DNA of 64,000 nucleotides from Macrostomum hystrix. Lineage: Eukaryota; Platyhelminthes; Macrostomidae. Below, piece by piece: positions 9,022-18,854 of the stretch (position 1 is its first letter; the number at the start of each line of letters is the position of its first letter). The notes under the pieces are model-generated. The model was not told where the DNA came from. It saw only the letters and a list, made by a program, of their open reading frames with translations, and did not search any database. The position numbers were made by a program, and so were the translations under genes. The DNA is taken from NCBI GenBank assembly GCA_950097015.1, contig CATNEN010000002.1, forward strand, positions 2,232,001 to 2,296,000. Reading direction: 5' to 3'.

Positions 9022-12000
9022 GGTGGGGGAGCTTTCGCGACCCCGAGCGCGCCTGGCGCGCTTCCCAATGCTGCCGCCTTCACGTGGCGGGACCGTCCGG
9101 ACTCACCCCCGGCGAAGTGCAGCGCTCACCCTGGACATCGTCTGGGGACAGGACACCTCGGGTTTTTCCCAGCTGGACCAGCCTCACCGGCTCACCTGGC
9201 CCAGCTGCTCCTCCGAGCCGGCGACGTGGAGACCAACCCTGGGCCACCAACGTCGTACTCATGCGGTGGCTGCAGCACTAACGTCCACAGCTTTCGCATT
9301 TTACAACTTAACGCCGCCGGCCTCCGCGCCCGTAAGCTCGAACTCCTCCATTTCCTCGAGGCCAAGTCCATCGATGTCGCCTGTGTTCAGGAGACGAATT
9401 TGACGGCGACCGGGTCCCTCCCAAGACTGCCGGGCTGGCAATTTGCCGCCCGCAGGGACCGTCGAGCCAATCGCGCTGGCGAGCCGGCGGAGACGCCGCA
9501 CGGCGGAGTCTGCTTCCTGATCAAAGAAGGTATCGACTTCTCCGAGATCCAGATGCCACCCCCCAAGGCTGTCAACTCGGCCACGGAAGCCTCCGCGGTC
9601 ACTATTCACGACTCGCGTATCGGCCGCCCACTCTCGATCATTAACCTCTACATCCCACCGGTCCGTGCAGGAGACGGACGGGTCAGCGACTTCGAACCAG
9701 ACTGGCTCCCATCCGGCCCCGACACCGTTATCCTCGGCGACATTAACGCGCACCACGGGATGTGGGACGAGAGCTGCGAGACCGACGACGCCCTGGGGAC
9801 CGAGTTCGAAAACTGGGCCACGACGTTCGACTACGTCGCGCTTAACGATGGCTCCTTCACCAGAATCAGCCCCAGAGGCCTGACCAGCGCCCCGGACGTG
9901 ACCTTCGTCCCGGCCAACTGGCAAGACCGGATGACCTGGAAGACGGAGGCACACATCGGATCCGACCATCTCCCTATCGTTATCGAGATTCGAAACAGCT
10001 CCAAGAGGCCCCCTAAGCGGAAACGGGTGACCCGCTTCGCCTACCATAAGGCCGACTGGACCCTATTCCGCGAGCTCATTTCCGAAGAACTCAAGCATTG
10101 GCAGCATCGCCCACCACGCTCGGTCGCTGGTGCAACCGTTAAACTGAACCACGCCATCCGTTCAGCCGCTCGAGGAGCGATTCCGCAGGGCTCGCGCCGA
10201 GCCCCAGTAGCATGGTGGTGCCCTGAGGCCGAAGCTGCGTGCACCGCCAGACGTCAGGCCCTCGAAGCTCTCCGCACGGATCCTGACAACGACGAGCTCG
10301 CCGCGGCGTATCAAGCCGCGGGTGCTTTCGCCACCGCGTCCATCCGTAGGGCCAAGGAGGCACTCTGGCAAGAATTCATATCCGACAACTACAATAAACT
10401 GGACTCGGCCGCGATCTGGAGAATAATCCGAGTTCTCGACGGGCGGACACCGGCGGCCAGACCATCCGCAGCCATCAAGGACTCGGCCAACCGCTGCGCC
10501 ACCACGAACTCACAAAAGGCCAACCTTTTCTGTAGAGAGTACGCAACGGTCGCGCAACTTCCTAAAGACAAAGTGCGGGACCACACAGTCAAACTTGAGG
10601 CCAGAAGAGCCCTTGATGAGCCCTGTGCGTGCAACGGACAACGCCTGGGAATGTGTGCTGACTTCGACCTAGAGGCGCTCACCCGAGCCCTCCGCGCCAT
10701 CCCGAGCCGGTCCGCCCCAGGGCTAGACGGGATTTCCAACTTGATGCTGAAGAATCTGCCGCCAAAGGGGATCGAGCTCCTCCTCTTCACCATCAACCTT
10801 TCTTGGCGTAGCGGCCAGTGTTGCGCTGCCTGGAAAATCGGCGACATCAGGCCGATACACAAGCCTGGGAAAAGCCCGGACGCGACCTCCAGCTACCGCC
10901 CCATCTGCCTCCTTTCCTGCACGGCGAAAGTCGCGGAACGTCTGGTTAACGAACGCCTCACGCACTACCTGGAGTCCGAGAACCTCATCCACCCGGCCCA
11001 GGCCGGCTTCCGCCGCGGTCGCTCTACCGAAGAGCAGATTGCCGCGGCATCCCAGTACGTCTTCGACGGCTTCCAGAAGAAAAAACCGGCAAACCGTACA
11101 GCGATGCTGTTTGGGGACTTTTCGCATGCATACGAGCGCATGTGGCGACAGGCCCTCATCGCTAAGTTACGCCGTAAGAAAGTCCCGACCTGCACGCGCC
11201 GCTGGATTCACTCGTATATCTCCGATCGACGTGCCATTGTGACCTGGGACGGCAATCAGAGCCCCCAACGCCTCTTCCCTGAGGGCCTCCCCCAAGGCTC
11301 CGTCATCGCCCCGACTCTGTGGACGGTGTTCGTCGATGACCTGTTGGAGGATGCCCCAGAGGACATATTCTCTCTGGCGTACGCCGACGATACGACCTTT
11401 GGCGCACAAGGCACGAATTTGAAGATCTGTGAAGCAAGACTGCAAAGCGCGGCGAACTGGCTCGTCGAGTGGTGCACGACTTGGAAAGTCGACCTGAACA
11501 AATCCAAAACAGTCGTCACCTACTTCTCCCTCGACCCACGTGAGACAAACGGCAAGGCGAGACCAAATATCAGACTCGGAGACATGCCAGCCCCATTCGA
11601 GGAACACCCCAAGATGCTGGGCGTGTACCTCGATTCACAGCTCACGTTCCGCCACCATGCGGCGGTCCAAAAGCGCAACCTGCAGAAGCGGACAGGCGCC
11701 CTGAGGTGCCTTGCTGGTCGAGACTGGGGGCGCGACCCGAGATCTCTCAGACAGCTTTACCGCACCTACGCGGAAGCGGCGGTCCTACACGGCGCCTCCT
11801 CTTGGATGAGCTTTGCGTCCGACGCCTGCCGCCGGGAAGTTGAGACCCAGCACCTCGCCGCAGCGCGCGTTATCTCGGGGTGCTGCCGATCCACCCCGAC
11901 TGCCGCGCTCCTCAAAGAGGCCGGACTGGCTCCACTCAACACCTCGGCTACGGCCGCTGCGGCTACGCTGATGGAGAAAACCCGGCGAGCAAGACAACAG

Positions 12001-13161
12001 ACACCGCTCAGAACGCTGGCCGAACTCGACGTTCAACCGAGAATCCGCGCTCACGGCAACCACGGCGATTTCAGACGCAACTGGAGGACGGAGGCCAATG
12101 GCCTGATCGCCCGCGCAGGCCTCGCGGGATCCAAGCGCGAACCTGACAACGTGCCACCGCCTCCCCTATCGCCTAACGACAGGATCCACTTCGCAGCGGA
12201 ACTCGCCAAACCGACCAACCGGGAGGATCCCCCGCACGTCAGACGCCAAGCCGCACTGGAGACGCTGGACCGGCTTCCGGAACCCGCCTTGGAACTCTGG
12301 ACCGACGGCTCGGCCTCCGGAGGCACCAATAGAGGCGGATCCGGTGCGGCCCTGTTCATCCGCGGAGCCGCGCCAATCTACCTGACTGCTCCAGCGGGCG
12401 CGTTCAGCTCTTCTTTTAGGGCGGAGGAGTGTGCCCTCCGCATTGGTCTCCTAGCAGCCCTGGAGCGCGTCCCATGGCCCGGCACGGCAGAACTGCGTTG
12501 CGCCACTGATTCGCAGGCCCTCATCCGATCGCTCGAACAAGGCCCGCACTCTCACCTGTCCCCCTGCGGCCGGGACATCTGGCGCCTCCTCCTCAAAGTC
12601 CCTGCGGACCACCACGTGACTATCCAATGGGTCCCAGGACACTGTGACCTGAGGCGCAACGACCTGGCGGACAACCTCGCAAAAGACGCCGCCAGACTCC
12701 CACAAGACCAAGCGGAAATCGACCTAAACAGTGCCAAGTCCGCGATCCGCCGCACACTGGCCGCCGAGGCTCGCGCTGCCTACGAAGCGGACCCACACTG
12801 CCGGACGCACCGCGCTGCCTTCCGCGAAGACCGCAGGTCCGAGGCGACTCTCAGCAGACGCGAGTTGATCACGCTAGCGCAACTTCGCACGGGCCACTCG
12901 CCTCTGCTGGCCCAGTACCGCCACCGGATTGACCAAGAACAGCCCGCGTCCTGCGGGCACTGCGGACACCAGGAGGAGGACCTGAAGCATGTGATGCTGG
13001 AATGCCCAGCTCACGCCCAGACCCGCAACCGCGTCCTCGGCCCTAACCCGACGCTGGCCATCCTATCCGACGACGGCCCCCGTGTCCTGTCCTATCTCCA
13101 GGCGATAGGGTCGCTGACCCGACCCCCGGACCTGCCCGGCCAGGAACGTCTAACTAACTAA
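9022..13161 (+). CDS. Retrotransposon polyprotein: 2A peptide, AP endonuclease, reverse transcriptase, RNase H
   Basis: The frame is open from the element's first base to the TAA at 13159-13161. A canonical 2A motif, AGDVETNPGP, lies at about 9217-9246. It would cause ribosome skipping between Gly and Pro, and thus free the short leader from the enzyme part. The APE domain shows LQLNAAG, the QET glutamate, GDINAHHG, and SDHLP, so its catalytic residues are present. The RT has FGDFSHAY (motif A), LPQGSVIAPTLW (motif B) and LAYADDTTF (motif C). The RNase H has TDGSASGG, AEECA, ATDSQ and NDLADN, supplying its D-E-D-D set. A C-terminal Cys/His cluster, CGHCGHQEEDLKHVMLEC, may bind nucleic acid. 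The stop codon lies inside the TAAC tail, so there is no 3' UTR. No ATG precedes the endonuclease in frame. Confidence 0.9.
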   Translation, partial: GGGAFATPSAPGALPNAAAFTWRDRPDSPPAKCSAHPGHRLGTGHLGFFPAGPASPAHLAQLLLRAGDVETNPGPPTSYSCGGCSTNVHSFRILQLNAAGLRARKLELLHFLEAKSIDVACVQETNLTATGSLPRLPGWQFAARRDRRANRAGEPAETPHGGVCFLIKEGIDFSEIQMPPPKAVNSATEASAVTIHDSRIGRPLSIINLYIPPVRAGDGRVSDFEPDWLPSGPDTVILGDINAHHGMWDESCETDDALGTEFENWATTFDYVALNDGSFTRISPRGLTSAPDVTFVPANWQDRMTWKTEAHIGSDHLPIVIEIRNSSKRPPKRKRVTRFAYHKADWTLFRELISEELKHWQHRPPRSVAGATVKLNHAIRSAARGAIPQGSRRAPVAWWCPEAEAACTARRQALEALRTDPDNDELAAAYQAAGAFATASIRRAKEALWQEFISDNYNKLDSAAIWRIIRVLDGRTPAARPSAAIKDSANRCATTNSQKANLFCREYATVAQLPKDKVRDHTVKLEARRALDEPCACNGQRLGMCADFDLEALTRALRAIPSRSAPGLDGISNLMLKNLPPKGIELLLFTINLSWRSGQCCAAWKIGDIRPIHKPGKSPDATSSYRPICLLSCTAKVAERLVNERLTHYLESENLIHPAQAGFRRGRSTEEQIAAASQYVFDGFQKKKPANRTAMLFGDFSHAYERMWRQALIAKLRRKKVPTCTRRWIHSYISDRRAIVTWDGNQSPQRLFPEGLPQGSVIAPTLWTVFVDDLLEDAPEDIFSLAYADDTTFGAQGTNLKICEARLQSAANWLVEWCTTWKVDLNKSKTVVTYFSLDPRETNGKARPNIRLGDMPAPFEEHPKMLGVYLDSQLTFRHHAAVQKRNLQKRTGALRCLAGRDWGRDPRSLRQLYRTYAEAAVLHGASSWMSFASDACRREVETQHLAAARVISGCCRSTPTAALLKEAGLAPLNTSATAAAATLMEKTRRARQQTPLRTLAELDVQPRIRAHGNHGDFRRNWRTEANGLIARAGLAGSKREPDNVPPPPLSPNDRIHFAAELAKPTNREDPPHVRRQAALETLDRLPEPALELWTDGSASGGTNRGGSGAALFIRGAAPIYLTAPAGAFSSSFRAEECALRIGLLAALERVPWPGTAELRCATDSQALIRSLEQGPHSHLSPCGRDIWRLLLKVPADHHVTIQWVPGHCDLRRNDLADNLAKDAARLPQDQAEIDLNSAKSAIRRTLAAEARAAYEADPHCRTHRAAFREDRRSEATLSRRELITLAQLRTGHSPLLAQYRHRIDQEQPASCGHCGHQEEDLKHVMLECPAHAQTRNRVLGPNPTLAILSDDGPRVLSYLQAIGSLTRPPDLPGQERLTN
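9217..9246 (+). other. 2A ribosome-skipping motif
   Basis: Encodes AGDVETNPGP, which fits the D-x-E-x-N-P-G-P consensus exactly, preceded by a Leu-rich stretch (LAQLLLR). Known 2A peptides break the chain between the last Gly and Pro. Its position near the N-terminus would release a leader of about 75 residues. Confidence 0.85.
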
Positions 13162-13164
13162 CTA

Positions 13165-13222
13165 ACAGGAGCGGCTACGTGAGGCCAAACCCCCAAAAAC
13201 GTGCTCAGAAAACGGAATTAAA
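13165..13222 (-). promoter_or_regulatory. Inverted AMP-promoter module, right part, with 3' target-site duplication
   Basis: 13165-13176 repeats ACAGGAGCGGCT. The following bases, read on the minus strand, give GAGCACGTTTTTGGGGGTTT and CCTCACGTAGCCGCTCCTG, matching the proximal AMP3 promoter unit at 14481-14525. Joined with 8950-9021, it restores a two-unit AMP-type promoter in reverse orientation. Confidence 0.75.
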
Positions 13223-13389
13223 TTGCAATACTTGAGTTCTTTTACACATGCAGCATTCAGTCCGCACACTTCAGACAACTTGATTACTTAATTCGAGATA
13301 TATACCAGCTAAGTATAGCTATTAATTTTAAAGACCCTAATAGGGCTAAATATACAGCCGACGGCACAGCCCTAGTAGTGATCACGTGT

Positions 13390-13625
13390 CACATCTGAAA
13401 GCTGCGTATGGCTGTTCAGTCCGTGGACTGGGGGGACGCCACACCCACCCTCAATTACCCCAGCTAATACTGCAGGTACCCATTTAAGAGCTGGGTGAAC
13501 TGACGCAATGCAGAGTTAAGTGTCTTACTAAAGGTAAAGAAAATATTTAAGTTGAGTCGGAAATCCCGACCTTAGAGTCGTGAGTCCTACACTCTAAGCA
13601 CTTGGCTTCAGCCCCCACTTGATTA
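13390..13625 (-). repeat. SINE-B copy 2 (minus strand)
   Basis: Same repeat as at 1-245, in the same position relative to AMP3 as copy 1 is to AMP1. It therefore marks the start of tandem unit 2. The tRNA-like head is partly decayed. Confidence 0.75.
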
Positions 13626-14477
13626 AATATCATTCAAAGCCATCATTGGTTGCTAAGTTTTGTTGATATCCAGTAAAATCGTAGCAAACAGCAGTGACAT
13701 GGCGGATTTTTCTTATTCATCAATGACGGAATAACTTATTGATGTTGTGCCCACCACTGGGTACATTGTATTAAATTGCAAAACACTTTTTTCTTCTATG
13801 CATCCTGAGACGTGTCAGAAAAACTTACTGAAATACCACAAATGATTTGATAAATTGCTTGTAGAGCTGACATCGTCAGTACTAAATGTTGATAACCAAA
13901 GTGAGCGATCGTTATGCAATTAAAAAAAATAAAAAATGAAAACAGAACTTTTGAACTTCTAAGATGAAATGAATTAAAAATTCTGTCTCAGTTAAGGCCG
14001 AACGAGACAAGGTCACGAAAGTACATGGCGTTTGCTTCGAGTTTTTTAGACTCTCATTAACAATGCCAGCTCAAAATACTTGGACGAATTCCATGAGAAA
14101 ATTTTCCTGCCTAATTACCGGTTCAGACGAAAAGTATGGTAGCATTATCTTCATGGCACTCGTAATTTACTTCTCAAAACAAAGCGATATTGTCATTTTT
14201 ATACATTTTTAATTTTAATTCGAGAAATAATGTGAGCTATCTACAACTCGTATGTAAATATAACTATCAATGCAGTATATTTTACAGTTTTTATCGAGTG
14301 GATTAGCGGATGCTAAGCAAGGGTAAGATTAAAGTTGTCAAGTAGTTTTCTGTCAAGAAGAGAGTTATTAATTATACCTGCTTGTAAATTTCTAGCCTGG
14401 TCAGAAAGCTTATAGCGTGGAAACACAGTTGAATGGTCTGTATAAAAATAAGAGGCTGCTTTGCAAGCCACTGCTTT
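13626..14477. other. Non-coding upstream flank of AMP3
   Basis: Aligns in parts with 246-930. It contains an AT-rich stretch of about 400 bp (13860-14260) not obvious in unit 1. No gene is seen. Confidence 0.55.
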
Positions 14478-14480
14478 TCT

Positions 14481-14630
14481 GAGCACGTTTTTGGGGTTTG
14501 GCCTCACGTAGCCGCTCCTGTCGCAGCCCACCACGAGACTTTTGGGGGTTTGAGCACGTTTTGTTGGGGTTTGGCCTCATGTAGCCGCTCCTGTCGCAGC
14601 CCACCCCGAGACTTTCGACGTCAATAAATA
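14481..14630 (+). promoter_or_regulatory. AMP3 promoter: two tandem 71-bp modules, weakened TATA
   Basis: GCACGTTTT occurs at 14483-14491 and again at 14554-14562. Each copy is followed by GGGGTTTGGCCTCA and by CCGCTCCTGTCGCAGCCCAC. The TATA position (14621-14630) reads CAATAAATA rather than TATAAAT. The doubled module also exists in inverted form around the element at 9022-13164. Confidence 0.7.
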
Positions 14631-14717
14631 GTGACAGCCAGAAGCTTCTCAATTTTCTCAAGCCGAGTTTAATAAAGCATCCTCGAGTGGATCTTCTTCA
14701 AAGCAACGAAAGCGACA

Positions 14718-14915
14718 ATGAAGTGGCAGTTTGCCCTAGGCCTCCTGCTGTGCATGGCCCTAGCTGTCTACGCCAGCCCAGCCGATCAGAACGACGACCA
14801 AGAAGAGGTCGCCGCCGCCCTCGCCGACATTGCCGAGCCGGCCCAGGCCGATGAGGACGAGGCGTCCGAAGCCAAGTTCCGGTACCGAGGTCCGAGTAAC
14901 TCGGAAAGGCACTAA
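14718..14915 (+). pseudogene. AMP3: AMP-like gene that has lost its cationic peptide
   Basis: A 65-codon frame. The signal peptide (MKWQFALGLLLCMALAVYA) and acidic propeptide match AMP1 closely, up to EAKFRYRG. There the alignment breaks: a deletion of most of the Arg/Tyr-rich codons puts the end out of frame and gives PSNSERH and a stop. The 3' flank again matches AMP1 from the CAGTAAACTTAAAAACACTC block onward. With no basic tail and a damaged TATA box it is probably inactive. It could still secrete the acidic part. Compared with AMP1 it records how the mature end is lost. Confidence 0.75.
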
Positions 14916-14919
14916 AGGC

Positions 14920-15454
14920 ACTCGGAAACACTTTACAGTAAACTTAAAAACACTCAGCTGATTTCATTTCTAGGAGCCCTATGGCTACTAATATAGTTCT
15001 GAATAAAGTTCTAATAAAGGCCTGCCACCTTTCTACTCGCAGATTACATTCTACATTGCTGAGATATTGCATGTGAGACCTACCGATGTAAGAATATTAA
15101 ATAAAACGTTATAAAAACTGAAGTGGCGCTTTGTTAATGAAACCGTTACGTAGTAAATCTGAGCGTTCTAATTGATTTTTTTCTTTCCGAATCATATTCA
15201 ATCTTCGTGAATCTTAGACCTCAACAGTAGCAATCAATGGCTTGACCTTCACCAGCCCCTAAAGAAGTTGAAGGAGCATTCTGTTGCTTAAGAACTAAAA
15301 TTTTATGATATAGCTTAGCAATTGTAACATCATTGCAAAAAGGGAACAAACTGTTTTGCATGAGAATACAAAAACCAAAATAGTTTGCGATTTCTACGTA
15401 GCGTGCAAACTGTATAGCGTAGTTATGCTTCCATCAAAGCCGCTGCAGAAATGA
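14920..15454. other. AMP3 3' flank, non-coding
   Basis: Matches 1380-1860 of unit 1 and includes AATAAA-like words near 15012. Nothing else is seen. Confidence 0.55.
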
Positions 15455-16480
15455 CGGTCCCGCTGATGCGCCAGTGCTCAGTTTCGTCTCGCACATTGTG
15501 CTGATCCCGAAGAAGGCCGGGACGACAGTGAAAGAAGACTACCGATTGATGTTCTCCCGTATGCCTGTACTTTCTGACATTCTGATGTCATTTACTGCTA
15601 AGAGATTTAACCAAATGCTTCTCGATCGTTTGCAGTCAGTGCTGGACCCGTATCTGAGGTGCAAAAATAACGGGTTCTGGCCACAGCTCCTCGTGACAGT
15701 GTCGCAGATCCTTGCTCTCCGTCGTGTGATCTAGGAGGCGCGCGTCCACCAGTCAACACTAATTATTATCTTCATTGTATTTCGACCTGTGCTGAGAGCT
15801 TGGTCGCGCAAACATTCGTTCTTCGTGCCCACCGGGTGCCGCAGCATTCAGCTTTTAGACGGCATCATTTCGTTGTACCACGACACGCGTGCTGCTCTGG
15901 TGACGGCAGACTGCCTGTCCGGGGCGCTACAGGGCGACACACTTGCGCCGTTTCTATCCATGCTGCTCTGGAACTGGGTGCACCGGATTGCTTTCCGCTC
16001 GACTGACGAGGGCTTCCTACTGTGCAGGCGCATCCGTCGCCGCTAAAACGAGAAGGGCTAGACCTTGCCCTCCTGTCTTCCTCAGCTTGTGGCGTCCAGC
16101 ACCGGATTGACGGCTTCGTCAGGCGGCAAGCGTCGGCCTAGTCGACAAGACGTGGAAGACCGAGGTGCTGACCGTGCCGTTGACATTCCAGCGGTCCTGA
16201 CATGCTGCTGCGGAGACGGGCAGAGCTCACTCGCTGCCAGAAGTTCATCTACGCAGAGGACTCACCTGGGCGGCCTACCGGTCCATCAGTCCAAAGCGCT
16301 GCCCGACCGCCAGAGGGCTCGGCTGTATGGTCGAGACCATCGTGCTGTACAACGTAGAGTCAAGGACACTAACGGCAGAGCCGCAACTGGATTCGGTGTA
16401 CTCGGGGCTGCTCCGCGCGGCCTTCCCAGCTAACGAGAACCTCCGAAACGAGGCCGTGATGCGTGAACCGTTCCTTTAAA
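15455..16480 (+). pseudogene. Degenerate non-LTR reverse transcriptase
   Basis: Frames in succession give IPKKAGTTVKEDYRLM (about 15500), a decayed PLSDILMSFTAKRFNQML stretch, LDPYLR and NGFWPQ (about 15640-15680), QILALRRVI, ILLDGIISLYHDTRAAL-like sequence (about 15855), GALQGDTLAPFL (RT motif B, about 15920) and DEGFLLCRR (about 16005). Further downstream, out-of-frame patches include KALPDRQRARLYG (about 16300). Stops and frameshifts break it throughout. It is an old fragment captured inside the duplicated segment; unit 1 keeps only small parts (1855-2110). The clade is not determined. Confidence 0.75.
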
Positions 16481-17510
16481 GCGTAAAACTGTGTTTGAAA
16501 TCGTGTACCAGCAAAAATACAAATCCTGAGTTGTGACGAGCAATCAGGCTAGGAAATCAAAGCAATTGATTCGTTTGTTTAGACAAATAAGACCTGACAA
16601 TTGCTCATAGATAACTCCCAAGTTCAAACCTAAGTGGAGAACAGTGTCAGTTGTTGTTAATGACTTTGAGGTCTGGGCGCTTTTATCTTATGCAACGTGG
16701 GTCCTTGGGACCACAGCCCTCTGTGAAAGAGTGAACACCAGGAGCTGTAAGGCAATACTTCAATTTAGCCACAATATAGGCAGCAAAGTATTATTCATAC
16801 AACATCCATTTGAGAAGCAGTCTTACTGCGCTTCCATAACAAGCTGCCAAGATTCCATAATTTCCTAACTATTAGGGACCCAGCATGCAGCGAAATTGGA
16901 ATCAGTATAAAAATAAATGTCAACAATATTGCGATAACGAGCTACGCGCATGAGAAACATTTATAAATAACCTCACGTAGGCCCAGGTATGAGTACAGGG
17001 CCCTATGGGGTCACCAGCGTCTGTGCGAGACTGTCTCAAGCTTGGTCAATGGCGTAGTGACTAGGCCATTGTGTAAAATCATATTAAATAGTCCTTTTTG
17101 CATGAGAAAAAGCTTGATAGTTAATGAAAAACATTACCGTGATAGAGATGATCACAGACATTAACTCCACGCATGCACAAAATTGAAAAAATTCATGTAA
17201 TGGTGTCTCTGAGAAATTAAAGGGTGAGCGATTGGTCGAGCTTTGGGGGGGGCGCCACAATGCCACAACCTTCAATAAGGGTTATTAAGTTGTTTTTGTG
17301 AAGCAAATGCGGCAACACTGGCAATGGCCAACACGCCATTGCGCGGTAAGCAATGAGTCACGGGCACACAGTCTTTGCTACTACAATCAACAAGAGTGAG
17401 AAAATGCAGATGCTGGGAATACCTTCCAACAGAGACAGAAAATGCTTTCTAGGTCGAATATTCATTTCCATTTTGCTAAAATAAGAAACTATTTGGTATT
17501 TGGTATTTTG
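16481..17510. other. Non-coding upstream region of AMP4
   Basis: Counterpart of 2110-2343 plus 2933-3590. It contains the empty target site of the solo LTR (near 16800). No gene is seen. Confidence 0.65.
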
Positions 17511-17516
17511 TAGTGA

Positions 17517-17593
17517 GCACGTTTTCAGGGGTTCCGATCTCAATAGAACACCAAAAACGTGACGCTCAACCCCCAGTCTGGGCATTTATAAAT
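17517..17593 (+). promoter_or_regulatory. AMP4 promoter: CACGTTTT / AAAACGTG palindrome and TATA box
   Basis: GCACGTTTT at 17517-17525, AAAACGTG at 17554-17561 and TATAAAT at 17587-17593. Spacing is the same as at AMP2. Confidence 0.75.
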
Positions 17594-17684
17594 ATGGGAC
17601 AGCCAAGGCGCGTTCCCAGAACTCCTTCAACCACTGGAGCTTACGCTAACTAGCAGAGCCTCTCTTAAACAAAACGCATCAGCA

Positions 17685-17960
17685 ATGAAGTGGCAGTTTG
17701 CCCTCGGTTTGCTACTGTGCGTAGCCTTGGCCGTCTACGCCAGCCCGGCCGATCAGAACGACGACGATGAAGAGGTGGCCGCCGACGCCCTGGCCGACAT
17801 GGCCGAGCCGGCACAGGCCGATGAGGAGGACGCCAGCCCGGAGGCCAAGTTCTTGATTCGGTTCCGCAGGCGCCATCGCGTCTTCCGCCGCCGATTCGTT
17901 CGCCGCTACTACCGCCGCCGCTTCCACCCCTACTACCCTTTTCCCTATGGCAAGAAGTGA
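17685..17960 (+). CDS. AMP4: secreted cationic peptide precursor, antimicrobial-peptide-like
   Basis: A 91-residue precursor. Signal peptide is residues 1-19, then the acidic propeptide (SPADQNDDDEEVAADALADM...) to EAK at about residue 55. The predicted mature peptide is 36 residues long, has 13 Arg plus two Lys, is rich in Phe/Tyr, and ends PYGKK, a Gly-Lys-Lys amidation signal. It is the best-preserved member of the cluster: intact promoter, no introns, and AATAAA at 18048. Its AMP2 sister lost this whole mature segment. The function is inferred from precursor layout; no family-specific motif is recognised. Confidence 0.85.
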   Translation: MKWQFALGLLLCVALAVYASPADQNDDDEEVAADALADMAEPAQADEEDASPEAKFLIRFRRRHRVFRRRFVRRYYRRRFHPYYPFPYGKK

Positions 17961-18047
17961 GACGTGCCATTGACGACTCGTTGCCTCAACCGGAGTAGCT
18001 GACAGGACCGGCCTTGCATCGATACGCTTCTGTGATTAGCAATCAAC

Positions 18048-18053
18048 AATAAA
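18048..18053 (+). terminator. AMP4 polyadenylation signal AATAAA
   Basis: AATAAA lies 88 nt after the AMP4 stop codon. Confidence 0.7.
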
Positions 18054-18060
18054 CAAATGA

Positions 18061-18850
18061 CATATTTATTACTATTTTTTCAGAAGAAAAGATCTTGTTT
18101 GATGGATTACATCCTGTTTTGCCAGACCATGACGATGTATTTTACAAAATAAACAAATTCAGTCTTCGCTGACTGTAAAAGTGTTCATATTGCAGTCTGA
18201 TGAGTTTAGCTTTCAATTTCTGGTGACACTGGGTTCTGCGGCTGCCTTGGTAAAAGTACAATGCTTGAAACCAAAGTAGAGTCAATAATAATGAGCACAT
18301 TCTTATAGCTAAACCGTTTTTTGAAATACGTTTCCTTGAAATTGTAAACGCCGGTCATGAAAGGTATAATGATTCATATTTTTACTTGTATGACGTGCAA
18401 AGTTTCAAGGTAAACAGGAAAAATTGTTTTGATAAATCTGAACTACTGTTTTTATCGAGCTACTATCTTTATATCATTCGTTTGTAATAAACACAGACTC
18501 ACACAACTGTCTGTTTTGAGCAGACTAGCAGACAGCAGACTTGCAAAACTACGAGCTGGCTGACATTAGCTGTTGTTTGTTCTGACTTCGTCGCAAAAAA
18601 ACTCTTTCGGAATGCACCAGGAAAACACATTGCTGTTAATATACAACCTAGCAACCTTGGGCAGTTTGAGAATTGTTTTTCGTGACTCACATTAAAAAGC
18701 TAGTGAAGATTTGTTCTTGCTACAAGTATTTAGAAGTACGAAATGTTTTCAAATTCATACACTAAAAGAATTCATGGCCTTAATTTTCACATCAAAGAAC
18801 AAGCGCCGCATACTTCTCGATGCCTAAATTTGGGGTTATGGATTTTACTC
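18061..18850. other. AMP4 3' flank, non-coding, duplicated at 6377-6990
   Basis: From 18237 on it matches unit 1. No gene. Confidence 0.6.
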
Positions 18851-18854
18851 GTTA

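Larger units (their letters stand above)
9022..13164 (+). mobile_element. Intact-looking non-LTR retrotransposon with 2A, APE, RT and RNase H (I/Ingi-like)
   Basis: A 4143-bp insertion bounded by a perfect 12-bp target-site duplication and ending in a TAAC tandem tail. It consists almost entirely of one open frame. Its high GC content contrasts with the AT-rich flanks. The perfect duplication and unbroken frame indicate a recent insertion. Domain order 2A, APE, RT, RNase H and a C-terminal Cys/His cluster is that of I-group/Ingi-type elements; trypanosome L1Tc/ingi carry an N-terminal 2A. The lack of any in-frame ATG before the endonuclease suggests either 5' truncation or non-AUG initiation. 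Confidence 0.88.

Noticed and set aside
9022-9140. HDV-like self-cleaving ribozyme at the 5' end of the 2A element
   Set aside because: GC-rich with a GGCGAAG string, but I could not form a convincing P1 helix between the first bases and a downstream strand.
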